Source: Diploptera punctata
Lineage: Eukaryota > Arthropoda > Insecta > Blattodea > Blaberidae
NCBI GenBank assembly: GCA_030220185.1
Contig: JASPKZ010003441.1
Location: 62,001 to 126,000, forward strand
Direction of reading: 5' to 3'
DNA length: 64,000 nt
In this document: positions 10,060 through 21,369 of the stretch, one piece after another
Layout: each line of letters opens with the position of its first letter
Numbering within the stretch: the stretch's first letter is position 1
Translations under genes and position numbers: made by a program
The notes under the pieces: generated by a model
Database searches by the model: none
Seen by the model: only the letters and a program-made list of their open reading frames with translations
What the model was told of the DNA's origin: nothing

Positions 10060-10920
10060 CGAGCTATGGTTAGGCATCGGAGTTTCCGCTGCAGAAGACT
10101 CTTATACAGCACAGCCATGTCTAGAAGTTCCCACTCCTCTTTATATGCTTTCCAGAGACCGTCTATTGTCCGAGGACGCCTGTTTCCCAGTGCCCTTTTG
10201 AAGAGTCCAAAGACACAAAGTCCAACGGTGATGCATCAGGAGACTTCACTGGGATGTTGCTGAATGGAATAGCATGTATTCCAGTTTCCTGCTCCATTTC
10301 TCCAGGAATGTCAGGGTTGAACCCGAAGTGTGACTGGAGGCCTTGTCTTGGTGCACCCAGACTTGATTTTTGTCTGTACCATAGAGAGCTGGGATTTCAG
10401 TCGGGTAAATTGGGGTGAGAACTTCTTCCTGGTAGTACTGGGAGTTGATTTTGGCCTTTTTAGCTACTCTACGAATGGTCAGTTTTTCATTGTAGTAATA
10501 TCCCGTGATGACCATAAATCCATTGGAGAAACTTTCTCTGCATTCGGCATACCACTTTTGAAATTTTTTTCACCCCTTTCTCTATAGTAAATTGCCCGAG
10601 GTTTATTGCAGTCTCCTAGATAAACATATGCTTCATCAAGTGTGACCAAAATTTTCCATTTTTCTCCTGCCAGGTGCTTTTCATAGTTTCCTGCTGTTGG
10701 TGCGGCATTCGACAATGTGACGTGGCAACAATTTATGAACCCTGCTTTTGTGGCGCTTCTCCATATTTAAATCTCTATTTATTATGGTGTTTACAGTTTT
10801 AAGGGATATTCGCAATCACCCTTTGTGTGGCAGGGTTACCACCAGAGATAAGGACCTTGACCTTTCTGATTACATCTGGGGTGCGGGTAGTAGCAGGTCG
10901 TGGATTTGCCCCCTTTTTTT
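10060..10920 (-). pseudogene. Decayed IS630/mariner-type transposase
   Basis: Minus strand, several frames. 10920-10790 gives an N-terminal helix region (TPDVIRKVKVLI, NPATQRVIANI). 10715-10479 gives GEKWKILVTLDEAYVYLGDC, where LDEA holds the first catalytic Asp. 10515-10246 gives TIRRVAKKAKINSQYYQEEV and QVWVHQDKASSHTS, with the second Asp. A frame shift then leads to PVKSPDASPLDF near 10215-10250, the third acidic position, about 40 residues on. It is unlike the DD41D element at 5896 in sequence and is a separate family. Disrupted by at least two frameshifts. Confidence 0.7.
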
Positions 10921-10995
10921 CCCCCTTTTGGAATTAATCCCAAGCGACCCTTTTCCTTTTTATTAAGCACTGAGCTAATTCCACACCAAAGTGTC

Positions 10996-11421
10996 TACAG
11001 TCATGTTATGAATACATAAAATTACGTTTTTGCAAGCCTCAAATAATCGCGGAATAACTATAATTAGCGTCGGGAAGGGCAGTAATGTACCCTTCCCAAA
11101 AAGGCTCTATCTGATTAGGCATTATGAGAGCAACACGCGTGCGAGTGTAACAGAAGCAGCACACCGACTGGTTTGATCACCTCGCTCACTCCTGTCCTGA
11201 TGACTCACACTCCAACGTCACAATCTACTTGGCAAATCGTTATCAGAGATCGGAAACAACCCTCCGTACAACTTGGATCTCACAAGAAGGCGAACGGGGC
11301 ATGAAGAGAGGGAGGTTGTTATCGCTGTGAATCTCCGGTACACGCGGTTCTACACATTGAACTGTATTAATAATTCACAAACCTTGTACTCTTTTCATGT
11401 ACAGTCATGTTATGAATACAT
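10996..11421 (+). repeat. 22-bp direct repeat pair 404 bp apart
   Basis: TACAGTCATGTTATGAATAC plus AT occurs at 10996-11017 and again, same orientation, at 11400-11421. The 382 bp between them show no gene. The pair could be ends of a decayed element or a local duplication. Confidence 0.6.
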
Positions 11422-12545
11422 GTGTTGTGATTACTAATATTGTTTCATTTTCATTACAATGTTTATAAATATTGTTTTATTCATCCAGAAACGCGACTGA
11501 TATTTTCAGGACACGAAGTGCCAAGATGCATGGGATAGAAATATTATGACTAGTGATCTTGAAGAAAATTTTCGGGCTGCATAGCAACTCCGGCCGTGAA
11601 AGTCTACGTGAATACATTATGACTAGTATTGCGTCATAGATTCCTTACGCTAGCCATGTCATCAGCTGTTAGCTGTAGGTTCTTTCCTCTGCTGTATTTT
11701 GGACTCCCCTAAAGAAAATATTAAACTGTACATGCACACCGCACCGAGACAAATCGATCGTACGGTCCTAGTGTACGTGGACAGTATAAAAAAAAACATT
11801 ATACATAACTTACTATTAAAGCTTCAAATGTACAAACAACACTGTTATCTGAAATCTGCACCATTTTCAATACCTGATATTTAAAATTTAAAATATCTTA
11901 ATTGGGTGTTCTAAATTCTCTCTTTAAAAATGATGCGACATTCATTTCAATTAAAAGTAATGGTATACGCCTATTTATAATGAAAAAAATTAAAGTTACA
12001 CAATTTCCCTCTTACTAATAATCAATATATAACTTTTATACAAGGTTTATACACATCTCAGTTGAAAATTCTTACTAATAAACACTGTATTAGCTGTTCA
12101 GTGTGTAAGAGGTGTACAACTTTACATGGGAATCTTTATACATGCCTCCAGCCTTGTTTAAGGATTGTATAACTAGACAAAATGTCGGACTTCAAGATCA
12201 ACTGATTGTTTTCTTATGATATTGATGAAAGTTTCCTTAAATTTAACGCAAAATGCAACACTTTGACGACTGTTTGATGGATGCACAGGACATAAATAAT
12301 ATTAATAAAGTTCTGGGTAGGAAAATAAAGGCATCATAAAATGCCTGTTTTTGCACTCATTCGCGATTAGGCCTAATAATATTTTAAAATTGAACATTGA
12401 TTCACAAAAGAATATGTTCTACAATAATTGCTGTAGACAAGATTTAACCTGGATATAGTTTAAATGCTTCATAATATTATTTTAACAAAACATTCTTGTA
12501 TAATTAATACATAATATACATACCGATATAAAAATGTATTTAATT
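11018..12545. other. Unassigned non-coding stretch
   Basis: 11018-11345 is less AT-rich than its surroundings but shows no recognised motif. 11422-12545 is AT-rich with only short chance frames. No gene seen. Confidence 0.4.
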
Positions 12546-12554
12546 ATAGAGGTA

Positions 12555-12680
12555 CTATTATTGCAGCAAGCCACATGTTAACTTGATAGTCTTGTGATTA
12601 GAGCTTCTGACTACAGTCCGTGAGGTCCTAGGTTCGATTCCCGATCAAACTGCAATTTTTTTTTTCGCTTAAAGCGTTAT
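12555..12680 (+). repeat. tRNA-like SINE head with poly-T downstream
   Basis: A plus-strand head with a good box B (AGGTTCGATTCCC, near 12629-12641) preceded by TAGAGCTTCTGACTACAGTC. A T-run follows at about 12655-12665, which could end polymerase III transcription. A related head is on the minus strand at 40730-40805. Not a functional tRNA by eye. Confidence 0.5.
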
Positions 12681-13139
12681 TCTGTTGTCGGTAACATTTC
12701 CTACTATTTTGAACATTTCCTAACGCGTCTAAAAACACTGCATATAATTCATAAGTTATGGGAAAAACTTTTATTAGTTTCCGAGAATTGTTCGAAACTC
12801 TTGACGTTAGATGGCAGCACATTATCTGTGAAACTAATTCTACGATATATTTGACATAGCGTAAAGGAAAATGTAAATAAATTAAAACACACTTATTTTT
12901 TCCTTACTACCCCAATTAGGGAATCTCTATTAATTCTTATACATACTCATTTCTTACACAATCACTAGTTGATGTTGTTTTATTTCTGTTACATACTGCG
13001 CGTAACATTCTGACGTCATAATGACGACGAATATGTGACGTATTGTGTATAATCTTTCTTTTCTTATATAGCTCGGGCATAACGTTTATTAGTAAGACTG
13101 TTTGGATTACCGCGTAGAAACAAGACTGTCAATGAATGT

Positions 13140-13512
13140 ATATACAGATTTTATAATTTTAGCACTAAATTTAATTCTCATCACCATCTGAAATATATCC
13201 TGCCCTTACAGCTTAAAACAGACATTGGTCATGCCATATATTGACTATTGTGATGTTTTATTTACTGACCGAATTGAACGCTGAACTGTCAAACAAGCTA
13301 CAACCTGTTCATAATGCTTGCATCAGACATGTTTGTAATATAGCAAGGTGTGGCCAAATTTCTCCATATATTGAATAGCTGTCTTTTTCCGGCTGAGTGA
13401 TAGAACAACATAGCATTCTCTTTATTTATTTAATAGCTTTCTATAGGAAAATATTGTTAATGTCGGCAAATTGTAATATTCGGTAGACAATTTAAGTTGA
13501 CCAAAATTATTT
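13140..13512 (+). pseudogene. LINE fragment (jockey/CR1-like C-terminus)
   Basis: Plus-strand traces such as MPYIDYCDVLFTD and SNKLQPVHNACIRHVCNIAR resemble the region just after the RT domain in jockey/CR1-type LINEs, where a Y.DY.D block is followed by KLQ..QN.CIR. Stops interrupt it. S1a is inserted at its downstream side (13525). It is a different group from LINE-A to LINE-F. Confidence 0.5.
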
Positions 13513-13524
13513 TATATAGCGATA

Positions 13525-13845
13525 GTCCACTGCTGTGGACTCGAGATAGCGTGCTGCCTTGTCACGCAGCGGGCCCGGGTTCGATTCCCGGTCGGGACAG
13601 GCTCCTGTGCGGGGTTTTTCCTCACCTGTAAGACAAATGTCAGGAAGCTTAGGTCCCAACGGTCCCCGAAAATCATCTGATCATCATCATCGTCTACCGT
13701 CGTCATCATCCTAAACCGATGTGGAAAGCAACGGGAAGTTACTACACCTATAATTCCCTAGTAAAGCTGCAAAGCATAGTATGAAAATGCTATGATTGCA
13801 GTGAAAGACCTGCCCTCGGGCAGAATTACTATGGATGGATGGATG
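13525..13845 (+). repeat. SINE S1a, full length with target duplication
   Basis: tRNA-like head with box B GGGTTCGATTCCC, the body with CACCTGTAAGACAAATGTC and GGTCCCCGAAAATCATC, a CAT-rich spacer, GGAAGTTACTACACC, and an ATGGATGGATGG tail. TATAGCGATA at 13515-13524 and TATAACGATA at 13846-13855 form a 10-bp duplication with one mismatch. Confidence 0.88.
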
Positions 13846-13855
13846 TATAACGATA

Positions 13856-14457
13856 TGCTATAAATTCAAAATAACATTTATAGGAACATAAAAAAAACTA
13901 CAAATGATTATATACAGAATAAATAAAAAAGAAGTAAAATATAAAAAAAAATATCAAGTTTTGTCTATTTCGTACAGATATTTAGTAAGATTTGAAATGG
14001 AACTTTTTAATTAACTAAATGCTATTTTTCGTGTATTCAAAATTATTTACACCTCTATCTGTTAGCTCGTGTTCATCTTTTATATTCCGATAATATGAGC
14101 CCTAGACCGCAGGTCAGTGAAATATTAAACCTACCGTATCATAGACCATTTAACCCTTTCACCATCTCATAATCCTGTCATTCGAATTTATTGCCAGTTG
14201 AAATCAGTAGCTGCCGAAAAATTGTCTTTCTAAATTTCTGAAAGCTGCATATTAGTGTTGGTTCATTATTTTTAATGACATCACTTAATTATATATTTTT
14301 TCATGTATTTATAATTATTATTGTATTTAAAACTTCTGTATTTGATTATCCTTTTCTTGCTTTCTTATTCTTTGTTTAACCTTTCCATTTAGGTACTTTT
14401 ATGTATCGCATGCCATCCGGACATTACTGTCGCATGACCCATCGGGTTAAACACATA
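13856..14457. other. AT-rich stretch between two S1a copies
   Basis: It may include the downstream remains of the LINE fragment at 13140-13512, but no frame is convincing. Confidence 0.3.
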
Positions 14458-14467
14458 CATACTTTTT

Positions 14468-14770
14468 GTCCATCGCTGTGGTCTCCAAGTAGCGAGCTGC
14501 CTTGTCACGCAGCGGGCCCGGGTTTGATTCCCTGTCGAGACAGACTCCTAAGTGAGGTATTTTCAGGGTTTTTACTCACGTTTAAGCAAATGTCAGGAAG
14601 CTTAGGGCCCAACGGTCCCCGAAAATCATCCGGTCATCATCATTCTTATCATTATCATAATCATCATTCTTCAATGGTGTGGAAAACAACGGAAAGCTAC
14701 CACATTTATGATTCCCTAGTAAAGCATGAAAATGATTTGGTTGCAGTGCAGAATTACTATTGATAAATTC
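14468..14770 (+). repeat. SINE S1a with target duplication
   Basis: More decayed copy of S1a. The head has a mutated box B (GGGTTTGATTCCC), the body is present, and the tail is shortened (GCAGAATTACTATTGAT). CATACTTTTT at 14458-14467 is repeated at 14771-14780 as a 10-bp target duplication. Confidence 0.85.
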
Positions 14771-14934
14771 ATACTTTTTCCACACATGGGCATGGAGAGC
14801 CTTCCAAATGAGAGACCAACTCAATGCCGGGGCCACCTTTGAAAAAAAAAATGAAAATTTAAGACGACACATCATTCACTCATACATTCATTTTATATAA
14901 ACATGGCGATTATCATTGAGTGATGGTGATGGAC

Positions 14935-15062
14935 AAATGGAGTCTATTTGGGCCTTAAAGTTTCCAGACATTTGTCTTACATATGAGGAAAGTTATCCTG
15001 ACCGGGATCGAATCCAAAGCACCTTGTGTGCGAGGCAACGTCGTTACCCCGCAACCACAGCT
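14935..15062 (-). repeat. SINE S1 5' fragment, decayed
   Basis: Minus-strand head and first body part: complement of 15002-15018 gives box B-like GGATTCGATCCCGGTC, and complement of 14970-14990 the TGTAAGACAAATGTCTGG block. The rest is absent. Confidence 0.65.
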
Positions 15063-15415
15063 TTGAACTGTATTTATTTTTAAAGGGTTCCTACAATATC
15101 ACAATTTTAAGTAAATTACATATCACTGCAACCGTTATTACAATTGAATATGGTGTATGGAAATTTCACGTCTCTTCGTGAAGTAGTTTTTAATTGAATT
15201 TTAAAAATGCGAAGGACGTATTATCTGTTACAGATTATTATTATTTATAGTAGTAGTATCTGTGCTTATTTGAATTACGGAATTGACACTCCAGATCAGA
15301 GTATTATAGGATTCTGTAATAATGACAAATGTTCTAGGACGTTATATGCCAACATAGTCACGAGTTCACAATTTGGCCTGTATTATGTTCGCATCTCTCT
15401 CTATCTTCGGGTTTT
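15063..15415. other. Unassigned AT-rich stretch
   Basis: An open frame of 94 codons crosses 15207-15491 on the plus strand but has no recognisable domain, and its end overlaps LINE sequence on the other strand. I do not call it a gene. Confidence 0.35.
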
Positions 15416-15948
15416 TACAGCTGCTGCCGTCTTCCCGTGCCAAACCTCCAAAGCCTACGGTCTTGGGCATCTTCGATGCTTAGCCCTCTAGCTTGCATTA
15501 CTGTCTTCATGTTTTCCTTCCATGTTAACCTTGGTCTCCCTCTTTTCTTCTTTCTGTTCGGATGCCATTCATATAGTTGCTTCGGCCATCGCTCATCTTC
15601 CATTCTTAAGACATGTCCTAACCACTTTAATTCCTTCTCCTCAATTCTTTCAATTATGCTTTCTTCTGCTTCAATTATGTTTCTAATTTCCTTATTTGTG
15701 ACATGTTCTAATCTAGACTTTCTGGCACTTCTCCGTAAATAATCCATTTCTAGAGCTATTAGTCTATTCTTGTAGTACTTATTGATTGTCCATACCTCAC
15801 TTCCATACATTGCAACAGATTCCACCAATGTTTTACCAATATATTTTTTTGTGTCTTTCCAAATATGCTTATCCCACCGTATGGAATTTAACGATGATAT
15901 TATTTTGCTACTCAATTCAATTCTATGTTTTATGTTCTCTTTGAAGAG
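15415..15948 (-). pseudogene. LINE-C-like C-terminal fragment, long open frame
   Basis: A 166-codon open frame on the minus strand (15915-15415) covering the pol C-terminus: KYIGKTLVESVAMYGSEVW, then NKEIRNIIEAEESIIERI, ELKWLGHVLRMEDERW, KKRGRPRLTWKEN and a terminal LWRFGTGRRQQL. It is open throughout but lacks EN, RT and a start of its own, so it is a 5'-truncated copy and not a gene. The terminal GRRQQL resembles GRRRQLP of the LINE-C copy at 4366-5868. Confidence 0.85.
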
Positions 15949-15949
15949 G

Positions 15950-16055
15950 GATCTTCAAAGGCTATGGGAGGAAAACCCAGACAGAAATTTTCCTGGTCCT
16001 CCAGGTTGGGGGTTTATGCTGTGGGCCAGCTCCCCACACATTAGAAAAAAAAACA
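15950..16055 (+). repeat. Interspersed repeat R8, copy 1
   Basis: It has CTTCAAAGGCTATGGGAGGA and TCCTGGTCCTCCAGGTTGGG; the second block recurs in altered form at 18835-18990. The role is unknown, perhaps LINE 5' UTR. It directly abuts the LINE-C-like fragment. Confidence 0.4.
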
Positions 16056-16117
16056 AAATGCTAAAAGACCAAATCAATCAAAGCCGGATGTTCGCATCTA
16101 TAAATAATATTATACTA

Positions 16118-16210
16118 TGTAGGTAACTCACTGGCGATATCGAACCCGGAAGTTCATTGACGGATATAATATGCTCTTCATATATTGCTATCCTGAGTTA
16201 ATGTTTCCCA
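16118..16210 (-). pseudogene. LINE-B extreme 3' end fragment
   Basis: The complement matches the last coding part and 3' end of LINE-B (ATAGCAATATATGAAGAGC, then GTTCGATATCGCCAGTGAG). Only about 90 bp survive. Confidence 0.65.
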
Positions 16211-16585
16211 TAGGTTTTTCACGCCTAGAAAATGTAATTGCTCTTTTTGAGAAATTCTTGCTAGTAAATATGACATTTTATGTGAGATTGATTTTGTTAA
16301 TTTAATATAAATAGTAACTGACACCTACAACTTTGCCAGGGAAGTGGGTGCCCGATATATGACAAAAAACTATGGAACTTATAATTACCACCCAATCATT
16401 AATAAAGTTATGTGGATGATCTCAGTTACCGGAACAGCGGCTTGCGATGATGCCAGTGAGCCACTCCCTTTCCACGAAACTTTGTTTTGTCGTGTACAGC
16501 CGTAGTCAAAGAAGAGTACACAACTAATGTGGTTCACTCAGCGAGTCCAGTGCACCAAAATGAAACTTCAGTCAAACGAAAGCCA
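16211..16585. other. Unassigned stretch
   Basis: No feature recognised. Confidence 0.3.
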
Positions 16586-16775
16586 GCAAATAGGTGTGAC
16601 ATCTGGCTACCATGCAAACTTCCCAGCTGTTATACCTCCCGAAATTTCTCACGATGTTGCATGGGTATCGTTCCCATACTGGTCGAAATTCCATGACCAT
16701 TTATTCCCCATGGGGACTCGAACTAGCATATACCCCTCTGCTCTGCGCCAAATATGATACCTTACACCAATTGGC
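16586..16775 (-). repeat. SINE S6 copy
   Basis: Minus-strand tRNA-like head (box B AGTTCGAGTCCCC, complement of about 16718-16730) followed by a body resembling the S6 copy at 38340-38690 (TATGGTCGAAATT-type block). The short plus-strand open frames across it are chance. Confidence 0.55.
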
Positions 16776-16989
16776 TTCTATGCGGGACATCTACGGTTGT
16801 ATTGCGTCTATTTGTTATTATTATTTTTTTAGATGTAATTATTTATCAACATTTAAATTTGAAATCTCACATTTAAAAACTTTGTAATTATTTAGTGCCT
16901 ATTAGTATTTTGGACGATATTGTATACTGTATCTCATTACTGTCATTATTTCGTATTATTATTGTGATTTATAGCAGTAATTTTATTTC

Positions 16990-17790
16990 TTCTTCGCTTC
17001 ACGAACTAGGCAAACTGCCTGTTCCGCCTCACAGTTTTTCTGTCCATCTTTTCACTGGTCTTCCTGCATTTATTAATCCTTTTGGATTGTAGTTAAATGC
17101 TGCTTTTGGCCATCTTGTTACACTCATTCTTTCTACGTGTCTAAACCATTTATCTCTGTATTATTTGATTTTTTCATTCAGTGGGTAAATAAATAAATGT
17201 ATATATCTGTTCAGTCCACCGCTGTGGTCTCGAGGTAGCGTGCTGCCTTGTCAAGCAGCGGGCCCGGGTTCGATCCCCGGTCGGGACAGTTTTTCTGGGT
17301 GAGGTTTTTATCGGGGTTTTTCCTCACCTGTAAGACAAATGCCAGAAACACTTTAAGGCCCAAACGGTCCCTGAAATCATATGGCCATCATTATCCTTAT
17401 AATTATCATCGTCATCCTTCACCGGTGTGGAAAGCAACGGGAAGCTACCACACCTACAATTCTCTAGTAAAGCTGCAAAGCATAGCATGAAAATGCTATG
17501 ATTGCAGTGAAAGACCTGCCCTCGGGCAGAATAACTATGGATGGATATATTTGTTCTTATATCTTCATTCTTTATGCGATCCAGTCTTGTGCAGCCTTTT
17601 GTTCTTCTAGGAAGTTCATTTCTACGCTTTGTATTCTACTTTGTAATTTGTTTGGTCATTACCCAAGTTTCGCTCCCATAAATTAATGCGTGAACTGCCA
17701 ATGTTTTATAAAACTTCAATCTAGAATCTCTTCTTGTTTTGTTATTTAATGTTTCATGTATAGTTTTATATATAATTTTAAATTTGGACA
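16990..17790 (-). pseudogene. LINE-D C-terminal fragment split by SINE S1a
   Basis: Minus-strand LINE debris on both sides of S1a. Downstream of the SINE (17557-17790) the complement reads LKFYKTLAVHALIYGSETW, the conserved block after the RT domain. Upstream (16990-17201) it holds the decayed GRP...W region and a (GAA)n-like tail (complement of 16989-16996). The SINE interrupts one original copy. Confidence 0.75.
17213..17545 (+). repeat. SINE S1a, full length, inside LINE-D
   Basis: A good reference copy: head from CCACCGCTGTGGTCTCGAGG, box B GGGTTCGATCCCC, body CACCTGTAAGACAAATGCC, GGCCATCATTATCC, CACCGGTGTGGAAAGCAACG, GAAAATGCTATGATTGCAG and tail ATGGATGGAT. TATATCTGTTC (17202-17212) and TATATTTGTTC (17546-17556) form the target duplication. 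Confidence 0.92.
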
Positions 17791-17794
17791 GTTT

Positions 17795-17955
17795 CATATT
17801 GCAAATATTTGAAAAATTAAGAGAACATAACCTACAGACGCATGTTGCTTTTATTGATTATAGAAGCGTTCAATCGTGTTTGGTAGAGATAAGTTATGGA
17901 AATACATGGTTACCTCGCAAAATTTATTTTTTTATTTTGTATGTAAAATGTAAAT
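17795..17955 (+). pseudogene. Short LINE RT fragment
   Basis: The plus strand reads EKLREHNLQTHVAFIDYR, an RT palm block as found in other LINEs (HFAFIDFEKAFD at 31.7 kb). It then decays. No other part of this LINE copy is visible. Confidence 0.6.
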
Positions 17956-17999
17956 TATTATAATTTTATTTGCTCTAAAATGAATTTACACTGATGCAT

Positions 18000-18696
18000 A
18001 CTCCCATTTCTTGTATTGCCGCATTAAGTGAGCATTGCTCTTTAAGATATTTGAAGCAAAATAAAAATAAAAAAAATACTATGAAATGATAAATATACTG
18101 AAATGAGTCTGGTTATGAAATTCTGACCCAACTGAAGGAAATCTTAAAATATACATAAGTCAGATTAATCGACATCGGGTTTTGTATCCGGGATCTCCCG
18201 AATGCAAGTCTCAAATCCTTAGCACTTGAGTCACTCAATCGGTCGATTATCTTATGTAGTGAAAGTTTAGTGGATTTGATTGAATTTGAAACATTTGATT
18301 TAACATCGTACGGACTTAAAAGAGTGAAACTTCTTTTGGAATCACTGAGATTGAAACTAATTGTAACTACTTTCACTCGTGATGACCTGCATCATTGGCC
18401 TCCCACACAGATGTATTCACCCAGTTCCCAACCCATTGTCCACACAACAACTCTTATACGTAATACGTAACTATATATTCAATAATTATCTTTTATAACA
18501 TAAGATGCACTTCCCTGTTGTACTAAGTTAATTTACACATTTTACTTTTTTAAATGTACGTAGTTCGTAGATAAATATAATTGAGTTGCTTCCGGACGAT
18601 AATATCGTTTTAAAAGAAAGATACATATCTGTTTAACGTTAGTTTTACATTTGTCTTCATATAGCAAGCTTATTTATATAAAACGCGCAGTTGCTA

Positions 18697-18698
<2 letters not shown>
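18000..18698. other. AT-rich stretch with one possible tRNA-like head
   Basis: 18160-18250, read on the minus strand, has a weak tRNA-like pattern (TTCGGGAGATCCCGGATAC). This is too degenerate for a firm SINE call. Otherwise nothing. Confidence 0.25.

Positions 18699-18756
<58 letters not shown>
18699..18756. repeat. (ATT)n microsatellite
   Basis: About nineteen ATT units. Confidence 0.97.
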
Positions 18757-18758
<2 letters not shown>

Positions 18759-18834
18759 TAAAGTCTCCCTATAGTGGCTGGGTAGAAAAATTGACCTAAC
18801 GTAGTTAATCCGTGTCGTAGATGATGACTAAAAC

Positions 18835-18990
18835 GAACTGGATATATAGCCGGGGCACCCTGATTCCGAGGATATAAATTGGACTCCTGGTCCTCCAGTT
18901 TGAGGGTTTGGCATAGGGTTCTATCATGTAAAACATCAGTTGAGAAACTGCGATTGTATCCGGACGAATTGCTGAACAATGAATCGCAAG
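18835..18990 (+). repeat. Interspersed repeat R8, copy 2
   Basis: It shares the CTCCTGGTCCTCCAGTTTGA / GGGTTTGGCATAGGGTT region with copy 1 at 15950. Function unknown. Confidence 0.35.
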
Positions 18991-19209
18991 AAAAAAAAGC
19001 ATAATGGTTTTTGGATATCCGATTTGAAAAGTGTTATTATTTAGAAGAAGGGCACTTAATAATATGACGAATTGACTGGAAATAATATTGACCGAAGCAG
19101 AGATGATTGGATGGAATAAGGAATCTTAAGTAGCCCTGTGTTAGTTGATGGAGTAGAAAGGCGGTACAGGAATGAATGGAAGATCTTGTCAGTGGCCAAG
19201 GTTCAAAAT

Positions 19210-19242
19210 GAATTGTAGTGCCCTCTGTGATGATGATTATTA

Positions 19243-19296
<54 letters not shown>

Positions 19297-19312
19297 GTAG
19301 TAGTAGTGGTAG
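19210..19312. repeat. (ATT)n/(AGT)n microsatellite
   Basis: A TGATGATGATT lead, then about twenty TTA units and four AGT units. The preceding 19040-19205 may be a LINE C-terminus (ERRYRNEWKILSVA) with this as its tail, but evidence is weak. Confidence 0.85.
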
Positions 19313-19369
19313 ATGATGTGGGAGGAGGAGAATCTATTGTTTTGTATACCCTATGTATGTTGTATATCT

Positions 19370-19720
19370 AGAGGTTATGTTCCTTGCCTATCGTCCCAGG
19401 GTCGCGGGTTCAAACCCGGCCGGAATAAATTTTTAGGATGAAGGAATCCAAGGGACAATTCCTCCGGGAGGAACGTTAAGCCGTGGATCCCACTCGGGAC
19501 TCATAAAAGAACATGAAGCCTGAATTTGAGCTTGTGAGAAAAATTCAACCGACTTTCCCCATCCAAGTAATACCTTAGTTGCCTACTAGATGTCTCTTTG
19601 AGGCGATGTGCCGACCACATGTCACACACTGACACCTGTAGGAAAATAAGCGTAATTAAATTAGCCTGGTCAAGAAACTCCTGTTAGGAGACTACCCTGT
19701 TTCCATGAAGGACGAATGGG
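19370..19720 (+). repeat. SINE S2 variant with a different 3' end
   Basis: Head with box B GGGTTCAAACCC, then the S2 body (TTTTTAGGATGAAGGAATCC, TCCTCCGGGAGGAACGTTAA, AAAAGAACATGAAGCCTGAA). After about 19560 it departs from S2 at 48 and 58 kb and ends in a different segment (TGACACCTGTAGGAAAATAA) before a TG run near 19735. Confidence 0.7.
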
Positions 19721-19837
19721 GCGTAGGCTTATGTATGTGTGTGTGTGTGTGAGTGATATTTCGATGTTATCATTAAATTTTGACATTTAGCAAGGCATTT
19801 GGGTAGCTATAATTAGTAGCAACTCCATTTTAAGAAA

Positions 19838-19965
19838 ACCAGCTATAACGGCTGGGGGCCCGATATGTTGACCACGTGTCGCTCCTACATTGGCCGCATG
19901 ATCGTCTACCTCTGTGATTAAGTGGACGTGATACCAGCAGCCTGCTGATAGACCAAGGGCATGTT
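19838..19965 (+). repeat. SINE S6 body fragment
   Basis: AGCTATAACGGCTGGGGGCC, TTGACCACGTGTCGCTCCTA and GTCTACCTCTGTGATTAAG match the complement of 38360-38500. Confidence 0.6.
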
Positions 19966-20059
19966 GGGCCTTACGCGCAATTGAGATAATATACAATTTA
20001 TTTATATTATATGATTTTTTTAAATTTTAGAATTATAACTATTTTTTTTATGTATTTAA

Positions 20060-20185
20060 GTTCACCGTTATGGTCTGGGGGTAACGTTGCCTCAGATGAA
20101 ACGGGCCCGGGTCCCACCCGCGGTCGTGACGAGTTTTGTGGGTGATATTTTTTTTTCGGGATTTTCCTTACCTGGGGTGTGTAAA
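20060..20185 (+). repeat. SINE S1-like 5' part, decayed
   Basis: It keeps the S1 head order (TATGGTCTGGGGGTAACGTT, CGGGCCCGGGTCCCACCCGC) and the TTTTCCTTACCTG start of the body. Box B is mutated. Confidence 0.6.
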
Positions 20186-20287
20186 AATACCTGTAAAGGT
20201 AGATATCAAACTGAAGTAAAGAAAAAACTAAAGAAATATAGCAGATGAGGAAGCATTACGGCTTTAACTATACCAAACTAAATAAAA

Positions 20288-20328
<41 letters not shown>

Positions 20329-20353
20329 GTAGTAGTAGTAGTAGTAGTAGTAG
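20288..20353. repeat. (ATT)n/(AGT)n microsatellite
   Basis: About thirteen ATT units followed by about eight AGT units. Confidence 0.95.
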
Positions 20354-20528
20354 CAGGACCTTATTTTGTGTGTTTTTTATTATTTTGAATTTTCATTTTT
20401 AGGATTTATTATAACTTGTATATTGTAGGCCTATTACTGTTTTCTGTATTTTGTATATTATATTGGAAAAGAAAGCCTTGAGGGCTGTAACTATATCACG
20501 GATAAACTAAACATTATTACTATTTTTG

Positions 20529-20530
<2 letters not shown>

Positions 20531-20604
<74 letters not shown>
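20531..20604. repeat. (ATT)n microsatellite
   Basis: About twenty-four ATT units. A poly-Ile reading frame on the other strand is an artefact. Confidence 0.97.
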
Positions 20605-20606
<2 letters not shown>

Positions 20607-20895
20607 GTAGCGGCTCCTTGGCGCAAGCAGTTAGACGCTGCCTCTCACTGCTGGAGTCCCGAGATCGAGTCTCGGTAACTCCGTAAGCGTTTCGCGGTGG
20701 ACGAAACGTAGATTTGGGCAGGTTTTTCTCGGGTTTCTCCCGTTTCCCCTGCCACAATTTCATTTCGTTCATCTGCCCCTGTGATGGTGCGTCACGAGGA
20801 ATCTGCCGGCACCCTTGTCATTAACAGACTTTTGTATATAGGGGCCCATTTCATATCATTCCTCGACCCGACCCTGAGTTGGACACAAGTTGAGA
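20607..20895 (+). repeat. tRNA-like SINE S8
   Basis: Head GCGGCTCCTTGGCGCAAGCA, AGTTAGACGCTGCCTCTCAC and box B-like GAGATCGAGTCTCGGT. The body has GGTTTTTCTCGGGTTTCTCC and CATCTGCCCCTGTGATGGTG. The 3' end runs into an AT microsatellite. Only one copy is in the window, so family status is inferred from the head. Confidence 0.55.
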
Positions 20896-20897
20896 AA

Positions 20898-20912
20898 AAT
20901 TATATATATATA

Positions 20913-20944
<32 letters not shown>

Positions 20945-20974
20945 TTATTTATTTATTTATTTATTTATTTATTA
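20898..20974. repeat. (TA)n then (TTTA)n microsatellite
   Basis: AT dinucleotides to about 20943, then eight TTTA units. Confidence 0.95.
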
Positions 20975-21369
20975 TATGTGGACTATTTATTGTCGTGTCA
21001 TGTACATGTACGACAAAGCTTTATCTGACATGGGACTTTCAGCGTCGAATTCTGTAAAGCCTGATATATTTCTCAGTAGATAGTGCCTGGCAGCCTTAAA
21101 ACATCCGTATTAAGGATCCTAACGCGAGAAACAATGTATTTGTCGACTGTAAAATGTACCGTTAATTAGTACCAGCATCTTAATGAAGTGGCACGACTGA
21201 CAACTAGATATGCAGCGCACGTTCAATATAATATAAGAAGCGAAGGAAATGACTACAGTTGCCAAAGTGGTCAAGGACTGGCAAGCCTCATTAGATCTAA
21301 TATTAGTTAACTTCATCTTTGTTATTTTATGCTCCTCACTTTACAATTAATACTATTACAAGCAGAAAT

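Noticed and set aside
12555..12680. Functional tRNA gene
   Set aside because: Box B is good but the arms do not pair as a cloverleaf and a SINE-like relative exists at 40.7 kb.
14401..14763. 120-codon plus-strand frame
   Set aside because: It lies almost wholly inside SINE S1a (14468-14770), which is non-coding.
20491..20772. Open frame with a long Ile run
   Set aside because: Translation of the ATT microsatellite joined to SINE S8 sequence.
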